Assembly (NCBI GenBank): GCA_905235995.1
Contig: CAJONI010000026.1
Location: forward strand, 1 to 64,000
DNA: 64,000 nt
From: an uncultured Bacteroidales bacterium
Lineage (GTDB): Bacteria; Bacteroidota; Bacteroidia; Bacteroidales; UBA932
Reading direction: 5' to 3'
The translations under genes and the position numbers were made by a program. This document shows, piece after piece, positions 10,588 to 19,257 of the stretch. The notes under the pieces are model-generated. The model saw nothing but the letters and a program-made list of their open reading frames with translations, was not told where the DNA came from and searched no databases. Each line of letters begins with the position of its first letter. Position 1 is the first letter of the stretch.

Positions 10588-11577
10588 TTAAAAAACGTCC
10601 ATAGGGTAGTGTACGCCCATTTTCCGGCGCAGGGAGTCCATCATCTCCATGATGAGCAGCGTCTCGTCGAGAGGCATCTCGACGGCTTCAGTCAGGCCTT
10701 CGAGAAGCGCTCTCCTGCAGGCAAGGAACTCGTACTCGTAGCCAGTTGTCTGCTGCGGTACATGGATGGTCTCGATATATGTCCGGTCAGGGCCGTTGAC
10801 GGTTATGGTCTGCGGATTGTTTATGTTGTCTATGATGAGATTGCCCTCGGTTCCGGCGATGACTCCAATGTTGTCGCCCACGCAGGCGGCGCTCGACTGG
10901 AGGTTGCAGAGTACGCCGTTTTCAAGGACGAGGGTGATGGCATTTGTGAGGTCCATGCCCGTAGTGCTCTTCACGCACTGACAATCCATGCTCCTGATGT
11001 CCTCCGGGAAGAACATCCTCACGAAGTTCAGGGCATAGACGCCCAGGTCCAGCAGTGCGCCTCCGCAGAGGTCAGGGCGCATGATGCGCGGCTTGTCTCC
11101 CATCGAATAGCCCAGCGTGGCAGTGACGAGGCGGGGGATTCCGATGGTTCCGCAATCAAGCAGGCCACGGACCATGTTCACGGCAGGCTGGTAGCGGGTC
11201 CATATGGCTTCAGCGAGAAAGACACCGCGTTGCCGTGCCAGGGCTACGATTTCCAATGCCTGGGCATGGTTGGCCATGAAGGCCTTTTCGACCAGGCAGG
11301 CCTTGCCCGCCAGGATGGCCTCTTTTGTCACTTCGTAGTGGTGTGAGTGGGGAGTGCCCACGTAGACAAGGTCAACGTCTTCGTCGGCCAGGAGCTCCGA
11401 ATAGGAGCCATATGCCTTTGGGATGCCCCATCTGGCAGCAAAGACGTCGGCCTTCTCTTTTGAGCGGGACCCTACTGCATGACACTCACATCCGGCCAGG
11501 CCTTCCAGTGTAATGGCGGCTTTCTCGGCGATCCATCCGGTGCCGATGATACCGACGCGCATGCAGTGGCCATTCAT
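10588..11577 (-). CDS. Gfo/Idh/MocA family oxidoreductase
   Basis: VGIIGTGWIAEKAA Rossmann start, VYVGTPHSHHYE, LVEKAFMANHAQA. Confidence 0.9.
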   Translation of the reverse strand: MNGHCMRVGIIGTGWIAEKAAITLEGLAGCECHAVGSRSKEKADVFAARWGIPKAYGSYSELLADEDVDLVYVGTPHSHHYEVTKEAILAGKACLVEKAFMANHAQALEIVALARQRGVFLAEAIWTRYQPAVNMVRGLLDCGTIGIPRLVTATLGYSMGDKPRIMRPDLCGGALLDLGVYALNFVRMFFPEDIRSMDCQCVKSTTGMDLTNAITLVLENGVLCNLQSSAACVGDNIGVIAGTEGNLIIDNINNPQTITVNGPDRTYIETIHVPQQTTGYEYEFLACRRALLEGLTEAVEMPLDETLLIMEMMDSLRRKMGVHYPMDVF

Positions 11578-11578
11578 C

Positions 11579-13729
11579 TCATTTCTTTCTGGTATCCCCG
11601 GCCTTGAACAGCAGCGGAGCCATCTGATACAGGCTGCGACGCCATGTCAGGAACTCGTGGGCCGTACCTTCGGACACGTAGCCCACGGCGTTGTATCCGG
11701 CTTTTTGCAGGGCTTCCACGCTCTTGTCGATAGCGTCAGGATACTCCTTCGAACCGCAGCTCAGGAAGATGAGTCCCACCTTCGAAGGATCGCCTATCTC
11801 CTCGGGGGTGTACGTGCCGCCGCTGAGGATGCCCCAGTAGCCGAACACTTCAGGACGGCGAAGGGTGATGAGATGGGTCTCCATGCCGCCCATCGACAGA
11901 CCCGCCATGGCGCGCGACCACTTTTCAGGCCTGGTGAGGAAGTTGGCGTCGATGAAGGGGATGAGTTCGTCGACCAGGAGCGTCTCGAAGGCCTCGGCGG
12001 TGAATTCACGTATGCGCCCGAACCTGACTTCGTTGGTCAGGCCATAGGCCATGACCACGATGAAGGGGCTTATCTTCCCGTCGGCGATAAGGTTGTCCAT
12101 GATGAGCCCGGCGTGACCCTGACGGGACCAGCTGGTCTCGTTCTCACCCCAGCCGTGCTGCAGGTAGAGCACGGGGAAGCGTTCCTGCTTCTTGCCTTTC
12201 ACCAGTTTTCCGTAGGTGGGCGGGAGATATACCATGGCGGTCTGCATCGCTCCGAGGCTGGGGGAGTAGTACAGGACTTCCTGTATGTTCCCGTGAGGGA
12301 TGTCGGTGCGGAGGCTGTAGAAATCGCGGTCGTGTGCGGGGATCTCTATGCCGCTCTCCCACCTGCAGGAGCCGAAATAGTTGTTCGTACCGGGGTCGTT
12401 GACCGTGCAGCCGTCGATGGTGAGGCGGTAGTAGTGGAAGCCCTCGTCGTTCGGGGCCGTGGTGGTGGCGGTCCACACCCCGTCCTTGTCCTTGCGCAGG
12501 ACCGTTCCGCCCCTGCTGAAGGGGTCGATGCTGGTGATGACGGACTTGGCGTCAGGTGCGACTACGCGGAAGCGGGCGTAGCCCTCGGAATTCACCATGG
12601 GATAGTCCTGTCCAGGCTGGTTCGTCACGCTGGGGACGAAGTCTTCCTTGGGAACGTGCCTGTCCAGTACGGGGTCGAAGTCCTTCACTATGGAATAGAC
12701 CCTCTTGGGCTTGTAGTTCTCGTCGAACAGGAGGGGATGGTTGTTCACGCCTACCCATGAATCGCGGTCTCCCAGGTTCCAGAAGGTGACGTTGTCGATT
12801 ACGTCGGCATACTTGCGGAATACCTTGAACAGGCGCGCGTACTGGTCTTCCTGGATGAGGGCAAGATAAGGCGCCAGGGGCTCGGCGGAGCCGCGGCTGA
12901 ACTGGAGCTGTCCGCCCATTTCCGTGTTGATGCGTACGTCCAGTTCCGTGAAGTGGATATGCTTTACCAGCTGGCTGTACTTTTCGATGGCGGCTTCAAC
13001 TTCTTCCTGCGAGGGACCATATATATTATAGTGTCCCTGCATCCCGATTCCGGTAATGGGAACTCCGGCTTCCTGCATCTTCTTGACCATGTTGTAGATG
13101 CGGTCGCGTTTTCCGGGATCGGTCTCATTGTAGTCGTTGTAGAACAGGATGGCGTCGGGATCGGCCTCATGGGCGAACTGGAACGCCTTGGCTATGAATT
13201 CATCGCCGCAGAGCTGGTAAAGGCGGCTGTTGCGGTAGGGACTGGCGTCAGGTCCCCATGCCTGGTCGGCTATGGCCTCGTTGACTACGTCCCAGCAGTA
13301 GACTATGTCCTTGTAACGGTTTACCACGGCATGGATATGTTCCCGCAGTCTCTGGTAGAAAACCTCCTTGCTGACGGGTTTCCCTTTCTTGTCGGTGAAC
13401 ATCCAGTCGCAGAACTGTGAATGCCAGCAGAGGTTGTGGCCGCGGAGACGTATGCCGTTCTGACGGCAGAAGTCGGCCACGCGGTCGGCAGCCTCCCAGT
13501 TCCAGACTCCTTCGGCAGGATGTATCTCGCCTGGCTTCATTACGTTTTCAGCCGTGATGCTGTTGAACTCCCGGACGATGATGTCCATCTGTTCCGGGAC
13601 GGAGACATTTGCGGGATTGACCGCTACGCCGATGGTGAAATAATCCTTGTAGGCGTCTTTAAGACCTTGTGCCTGCGAACCGGAAATTCCGGCCAGCAGG
13701 GTCAGCAGTACCAGTGAGAATCTTTTCAT
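11579..13729 (-). CDS. Bimodular secreted GH10 endo-1,4-beta-xylanase plus CE1-type esterase
   Basis: GH10: ITAENVMKPGEIHP, RLRGHNLCWHSQ, WDVVNEA, HFTELDVRI. Esterase: LYLQHGWGENETSW, MAGLSMGGMETH. Start at MKRFSLVLL with TAATTTTG promoter upstream (minus strand, 13760-13753). Confidence 0.9.
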   Translation of the reverse strand: MKRFSLVLLTLLAGISGSQAQGLKDAYKDYFTIGVAVNPANVSVPEQMDIIVREFNSITAENVMKPGEIHPAEGVWNWEAADRVADFCRQNGIRLRGHNLCWHSQFCDWMFTDKKGKPVSKEVFYQRLREHIHAVVNRYKDIVYCWDVVNEAIADQAWGPDASPYRNSRLYQLCGDEFIAKAFQFAHEADPDAILFYNDYNETDPGKRDRIYNMVKKMQEAGVPITGIGMQGHYNIYGPSQEEVEAAIEKYSQLVKHIHFTELDVRINTEMGGQLQFSRGSAEPLAPYLALIQEDQYARLFKVFRKYADVIDNVTFWNLGDRDSWVGVNNHPLLFDENYKPKRVYSIVKDFDPVLDRHVPKEDFVPSVTNQPGQDYPMVNSEGYARFRVVAPDAKSVITSIDPFSRGGTVLRKDKDGVWTATTTAPNDEGFHYYRLTIDGCTVNDPGTNNYFGSCRWESGIEIPAHDRDFYSLRTDIPHGNIQEVLYYSPSLGAMQTAMVYLPPTYGKLVKGKKQERFPVLYLQHGWGENETSWSRQGHAGLIMDNLIADGKISPFIVVMAYGLTNEVRFGRIREFTAEAFETLLVDELIPFIDANFLTRPEKWSRAMAGLSMGGMETHLITLRRPEVFGYWGILSGGTYTPEEIGDPSKVGLIFLSCGSKEYPDAIDKSVEALQKAGYNAVGYVSEGTAHEFLTWRRSLYQMAPLLFKAGDTRKK

Positions 13730-14026
13730 TTTGGATAATCTATTGTTTAACACAAAATTATATATTAAAGGCGCGGTGAAAGTGTATGTCTGGTTCATTG
13801 TTTTGCCTTTTTGCAACAGATTTAAAATTATTGCAACAATTATTATCAAATCCGTCACATTTTTGCCGTTTTTTACAAAATCGACACTTTTTGTATCAAA
13901 TATGGGTCTTACATATATTTTTTGTTACAAGGTTTATAGGAGTTGTTTCTATTGAAAATAGAAAACAGGGAGGGTCTGCGTAACTTTGTATTAGGAATTT
14001 TATATTTATCAACCTATAACTGTTTA

Positions 14027-17000
14027 ATGATGAAAAGGAGAAAACTATCTCTTCTGTTCGGGTTTATGGCGCTTCTGCTCCTTATCCCCGGACAAGCTTT
14101 CGCCCAGAACGTTCGCGTTGAGGGAAAAGTCCTCGATGAGTTGGGTGAGGGGCTGATCGGCGCCGGAGTCCTGATACAAGGGACCCTTACCGGCACGGTC
14201 ACCGACATGGACGGATCATTCATGCTTCCGTCCGTTCCCCGTGGCGCCACTCTCGAGATTTCCTGCATCGGCTACGTCACGCAGACCGTAAGGGTCACGG
14301 GCGAACCTCTGACCATTCAAATGGAACTCGACTCGAAGACTCTGGAAGAGTCTGTGGTCATCGCGTACGGCCAGCAGAAGAAGGTGACCATCACAGGCGC
14401 CGTCTCTGCCGTAAGCGGCGAAGGCCTGATGAAGGCGCCTGTGGCCAATGTCGCAAATGCCCTGCAGGGCAACCTTCCCGGCGTATCGGCAGTCCAGCCT
14501 TCAGGTATGCCTGGCGCAGACGACCCTGTGATCCGTATCCGTGGTGTCGGCTCGCTCAACAGCGCCGAGCCTCTTGTCCTGGTGGACGGTGTGGAGCGCT
14601 CTTTCTCCCAGTTGGACGCCAATGAGATCGAGAGCATCTCAGTCCTCAAGGATGCTTCGGCAACGGCGGTATTCGGTGTGCGCGGCGCAAATGGCGTCAT
14701 CCTGGTCACCACCAAGCGTGGTACCGTCGGAAAGGCGTCGGTAACCGCGACGGCCAATGCTTCCATCCAGACAATTTCCAAGTTCATCGATTTCGCCGAT
14801 TCCTACACCTACGGACAGATGTGGAACTATTCGGCCATCACCGACGCACTTCCAGTGAGCCAGTGGCCGAGTTCGGTGACCATCAGCGATTATACGCCTT
14901 ACGCCAGCAGCGGCATCAAGTTCAGCCAGGAGGTCATGGAGCATTTCCGTACCGGAGACATGCCCGTCACCTTCCCGAGCATGGACTGGATCGGCTATAT
15001 CATGAACGACATGGCATGGCAGGAGCAGGCCAACGTGAATGTCAACGGCGGTACGGAAAAGGTCCGCTACTTCGTATCGGCAGGCTTCCTGAACCAGGAT
15101 TCCCTGTTCAAGACCTTCTCCGACAACAAGCATGAGACCTTCGGTTTCCAGCGTCTGAACTATCGCGCAAACGTCGACATCGACGTGTCCCGCTACAGCC
15201 AGATCTCCATCACCCTGGGCGGCCGCATGCAGAACCGCAACACCATGGGTGGCGGCGAGGGCTTCCTCTTCCGCTACCTGCAGGGAGCCACCCCCTATGC
15301 CGGTAGCGGCATTGATGAGTTTGGCCGTCATATCATTGCCGACCAGAACCTGGTGGGCACCTACGACCGTGACGCGCTCTCCAACTATTACAACCTCGGT
15401 TATGTGAACGAGAGCACCAATGTCCTTAACTTCGACATCCAGTACAAGCTCGACATGAGCTTCATCACCAAAGGTCTGGACTTCAAGGTGAAGGCTTCGT
15501 ACAACTCCGACTATACCGCCCAGAAGAACCGTCAGAACGGTTATGGTACCGGCGTGACCTATGTCGCGACGCTCACCCCCACCGGCGAGGAAGTCCTCCG
15601 CAAGGAGAACATCACCTGGCCCATTCCCTACGGTGAAGGCAAGTGGGGCAACCGCAACTGGTACGCCGAGGCCAGCTTCAACTACAACCGCAAGTTCGGC
15701 GACCACAACATCGGAGCCCTGCTCCTTTACAACCAGAGCAAGACCTATTATCCCTGGGATTCCGACAACAGCCTGTACCAGTCCATTCCGAAAGGTTATG
15801 TGGGACTCGTGGGACGTGTCACCTACGACTACGCCACCAAGTACATGCTCGACTTCAACATAGGTTACAACGGCTCCGAGAACTTCGCCCCCGGCAAACG
15901 CTACGGCGTGTTCCCGTCCATCTCCCTGGGTTGGATACCTTCCAACGAGAAATGGTGGGAGCCCGTCAGCGGAGTCATCAGCTACCTGAAGATCCGTGGT
16001 TCCTGGGGTCTTGTCGGTAACGACAACACCAACGGCGCACGTTTCCTCTATCTTCCCGGCGCATGGCAGTTCTTCACCGGCTCCATGACCGGTAACCCCC
16101 AGAACCGCGGCGCCAACTTCGGTACCAGCGGCAACTGGCTGCAGGGCGTGAAGGAACTCACCTCCGGTAACCCCAACGTGACTTGGGAGACTGCCAGCAA
16201 GATCAATCTCGGTGTCGACGCCACCTTCTTCAAGGGTCGCCTGCATACCTATTTTGATGTGTTCTGGGAAGACCGCCAGCATATCCTGGTGTCCAACGCT
16301 TCCACCCTGCCCGCAGTCACTTCCCTGCCTTCCAGCTACGTGAACGAAGGACGCGTCAAGAACCATGGTTATGAAATCTCCCTGAACTGGGAGGACAGGC
16401 ACGGCGATTTCTACTATTCCATCGCCCCCAGCTTCTCCTTCGCACGCAACAAGGTTGTCGAGATGCTCGAGGTTGAGCCGATGTACGACTACCTGAAGCG
16501 TACCGGCCTTCCTGTGGGACAGCGTTTCGGCTATGACCTCTTCGAATTCTACCAGGAAGGGACAGAAGCCCGTTACAAGGAAAAATTCGGAGCAGACATG
16601 CCCGACCAGGGTATCGCGCTCAAGTACGGCGACTGTGTCTATGTGGACCAGAACGGCGACGGCGTCATCGACGCCAACGACCAGAAGCCTCTGGGCTATA
16701 CCGACAACCCGGAGATCACCTACTCCCTGAACGCAACCTTCCACTGGAAGAACCTGGATTTCTCCATGCTGTGGACGGGAGCCGACCATGTGAGCCGCAC
16801 CCTGAACGGATACTTCCGCGACCAGTTCGGTTCGACCAACACTTCGGCCCTTACGCAATGGGTGGCTGACAATTCCTGGACTACTGACAATCCTAACGCC
16901 ATCCTGCCCCGTATCTCATTCACCAACAGGGTCCACAACAACCACGATTCCCAGGCCTGGATGATCAACTCCAGGTACGTACGTCTCAAGAATGTGGAAA

Positions 17001-17191
17001 TCGGCTACAACATCAAGCCGAAACAGGGCAAGTTCTTCAACTACATCCGGGTTTATGTCTCCGGCCAGAACCTGCTCACCTTCTCCACCTTCGACGGCAA
17101 CGACCCCGAGGCTCCCGGTTCAGGACTTGACTTCGGCGTGCGCTACCCGATGACTCGTGTTTTCAACGTAGGTGCACAGCTTAACTTCTAA
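14027..17191 (+). CDS. SusC-family TonB-dependent outer membrane transporter (XusA-like)
   Basis: Carboxypeptidase-D-like domain, plug with IRGVGSLNSAEPLVLVDGVERS, C-terminal beta strand MTRVFNVGAQLNF; TAACTTTG -7 at 13981-13988. Confidence 0.95.
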   Translation: MMKRRKLSLLFGFMALLLLIPGQAFAQNVRVEGKVLDELGEGLIGAGVLIQGTLTGTVTDMDGSFMLPSVPRGATLEISCIGYVTQTVRVTGEPLTIQMELDSKTLEESVVIAYGQQKKVTITGAVSAVSGEGLMKAPVANVANALQGNLPGVSAVQPSGMPGADDPVIRIRGVGSLNSAEPLVLVDGVERSFSQLDANEIESISVLKDASATAVFGVRGANGVILVTTKRGTVGKASVTATANASIQTISKFIDFADSYTYGQMWNYSAITDALPVSQWPSSVTISDYTPYASSGIKFSQEVMEHFRTGDMPVTFPSMDWIGYIMNDMAWQEQANVNVNGGTEKVRYFVSAGFLNQDSLFKTFSDNKHETFGFQRLNYRANVDIDVSRYSQISITLGGRMQNRNTMGGGEGFLFRYLQGATPYAGSGIDEFGRHIIADQNLVGTYDRDALSNYYNLGYVNESTNVLNFDIQYKLDMSFITKGLDFKVKASYNSDYTAQKNRQNGYGTGVTYVATLTPTGEEVLRKENITWPIPYGEGKWGNRNWYAEASFNYNRKFGDHNIGALLLYNQSKTYYPWDSDNSLYQSIPKGYVGLVGRVTYDYATKYMLDFNIGYNGSENFAPGKRYGVFPSISLGWIPSNEKWWEPVSGVISYLKIRGSWGLVGNDNTNGARFLYLPGAWQFFTGSMTGNPQNRGANFGTSGNWLQGVKELTSGNPNVTWETASKINLGVDATFFKGRLHTYFDVFWEDRQHILVSNASTLPAVTSLPSSYVNEGRVKNHGYEISLNWEDRHGDFYYSIAPSFSFARNKVVEMLEVEPMYDYLKRTGLPVGQRFGYDLFEFYQEGTEARYKEKFGADMPDQGIALKYGDCVYVDQNGDGVIDANDQKPLGYTDNPEITYSLNATFHWKNLDFSMLWTGADHVSRTLNGYFRDQFGSTNTSALTQWVADNSWTTDNPNAILPRISFTNRVHNNHDSQAWMINSRYVRLKNVEIGYNIKPKQGKFFNYIRVYVSGQNLLTFSTFDGNDPEAPGSGLDFGVRYPMTRVFNVGAQLNF

Positions 17192-17198
17192 AGCAGAC

Positions 17199-19235
17199 AT
17201 GACTATGAAAAAGAAATTTACCAATATACTGATTCTTGGTATCTGCTCCCTCTTCGCTTTCCCGGCCTGCGTGGACCAGTTCGCCGTCGGCGACGCATTC
17301 CTCGAGAAGGCCCCTGGCGTGGATGTCAATATCGACACGGTGTTCAATCATGCTGAATACACCCGTAACTTCCTCTGGAGCGCTTACGGACAGCTTTACT
17401 GCACCTACACCTCCGGAAACATGATGAACGGCGCGCCTATCGACGTGCTCTCCGATTCCTATCATTGCTATGTTTCCTGGGGCGGACCCAAGCAGAGCTA
17501 CTATCCCGGCCTGCTGACGGAAAACGCACAGGACACGGAAGACGGCAACTTCCAGGGCAAGTTCTCCTACTCTACGAAGGAGGGCGGCCTTGACTCCGAT
17601 GCCGGCGGACGCGTGTCCATCTATGAGACGGTGCGCAAATGCTGGCAGCTTATCGAAAACATCGAAAGGGTGCCCGACATGCCCGAGCTCGAGAAGAGCC
17701 GTCTCCGCGGTGAAGCCTATACCATCATGGCCAGCCGCTATTTCGACGCCTTCCGCAACTTCGGCGGCCTCTGCCTCGCGAGGAAGGCCTACGGAGTGGG
17801 AGAGACCTTCGACAGTGGCCGTGCCACCGCGAAAGAGACCGTGGAGTTCATCGACTCACTGATCGTATGTGCCATCAACGAACCCGGTTTTATCTGGAAT
17901 ATCGACAATTCCGATATCGGCCAGTGGTCGGGTCGCCTCACCAGGGCTTCCGCAAGGGCCCTTCGTGCAAAGGTCTGGATGTTTGCTGCATCTCCGCTGT
18001 TCAACAGCCCCGAGCCTTATATGGAATATACGGCCGACAAGATCACCGAATTCACCAACATCGAGCATGTGTGGTTCGGTGGGGAAGATCCTTCCCTGTG
18101 GAACCGCTGCCTGGAGTATTGCAACGACTTCTTCCAGGACAATGCGGCCAACGGCAACTATTACCAGCTGATCCAGCCGACGACGCAGGATGAAGCCGGA
18201 TATCGCCAGGCGTACCGCAATGCCTACAGGTACCGTAACAACGAGACCCGTCACGAAAAACTGTTCGACGTGCATCCTACACAGCTGATGTCCGACCAGG
18301 TCACCAATGGTGAGATATCCCACAAATGGGGCTGGGGCTGGCCCGGTTTCGCCATTGACTGCTATCGTCAGGGAGGCGCCGTCCCGACCAACGAACTCAT
18401 GGAATGCTTCGGCATGCAGGACGGCCGTGTCTTCCCGTATTCCGACATCTACGGTGCAGGCAACAACCCCGAAGGCTACGACATGTTCGCAAACCGCGAT
18501 CCTCGCCTGTATGAGACCATGCTGGTACCGAGGCAGTCGCTTCCTGCAGGATTCGACTATGCCGGTTACTCCTACGCCGACACCTGGGTCGGAGGCGCCA
18601 TGTATTACGACCAGAACAACTTCGGTGACGCATCATCCGACGACGCCGCTTCAGGCTACAGGAAGTTCAAGTGGATCCTCGACTATACCGATACCAGGAT
18701 GAACGACCAGTTCATCGGCTGTTCCTACATCCGTCTCGCTGAGATGTACCTCATCCGTGCCGAAGCCCTGGCAGAGACCAACCAGCTCGCCCTTGCGCTG
18801 GAAGACCTCCATGTGGTTCGCAGCCGCGTCGGCCTGGGCCGTATCGAGACGATGAATCCCGAATTGAGGCTGACGACCAACAAGGAGAACCTCATCAATG
18901 AGATCCTTCGCGAGCGCAACTGCGAGATCGGCGCCGAATGCGGCGACCGCCTCTACGACATGGTCCGCCGCAAGCGTCAGGACCTCTTCACCAAGCCGCT
19001 CCATGAGATCAGGGTGTATCGCCTCGACGCCAATGGCAACCGCCTCACCGAAGGCGACCAGCGTTGGGATCCTTCCACCCCCTGGCCGAAGTTTGAATAC
19101 GAGAAGCCTCAGATCGTCAACGGCGCACGCCGCTGGTGGGATCCGGGCTTCTGGACGAACAAGTGGTATCTCGACCCGGTTTCCCGTATAGAAGTTCAGA
19201 AAAAGTATGGACTCACCCAGAATCCCGGTTGGTAA
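17199..19235 (+). CDS. SusD/RagB-family glycan-binding lipoprotein (XusB-like)
   Basis: Signal peptide with FPACVDQF lipobox; SusD C-terminal LRLTTNKENLINEILRERNCEIGAECGDRLYDMVRRKR. Confidence 0.9.
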   Translation: MTMKKKFTNILILGICSLFAFPACVDQFAVGDAFLEKAPGVDVNIDTVFNHAEYTRNFLWSAYGQLYCTYTSGNMMNGAPIDVLSDSYHCYVSWGGPKQSYYPGLLTENAQDTEDGNFQGKFSYSTKEGGLDSDAGGRVSIYETVRKCWQLIENIERVPDMPELEKSRLRGEAYTIMASRYFDAFRNFGGLCLARKAYGVGETFDSGRATAKETVEFIDSLIVCAINEPGFIWNIDNSDIGQWSGRLTRASARALRAKVWMFAASPLFNSPEPYMEYTADKITEFTNIEHVWFGGEDPSLWNRCLEYCNDFFQDNAANGNYYQLIQPTTQDEAGYRQAYRNAYRYRNNETRHEKLFDVHPTQLMSDQVTNGEISHKWGWGWPGFAIDCYRQGGAVPTNELMECFGMQDGRVFPYSDIYGAGNNPEGYDMFANRDPRLYETMLVPRQSLPAGFDYAGYSYADTWVGGAMYYDQNNFGDASSDDAASGYRKFKWILDYTDTRMNDQFIGCSYIRLAEMYLIRAEALAETNQLALALEDLHVVRSRVGLGRIETMNPELRLTTNKENLINEILRERNCEIGAECGDRLYDMVRRKRQDLFTKPLHEIRVYRLDANGNRLTEGDQRWDPSTPWPKFEYEKPQIVNGARRWWDPGFWTNKWYLDPVSRIEVQKKYGLTQNPGW

Positions 19236-19257
19236 TCAATAGAAATATTTCACGATT

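Noticed and set aside
14639-16858. 739-aa antisense ORF over susC, and similar long antisense ORFs (e.g. 597-1874, 3292-4584, 53598-54938, 34586-36118)
   Set aside because: Opposite-strand frames of well-supported genes; open because biased codon usage avoids codons that read as stops in antisense. Products lack family motifs.
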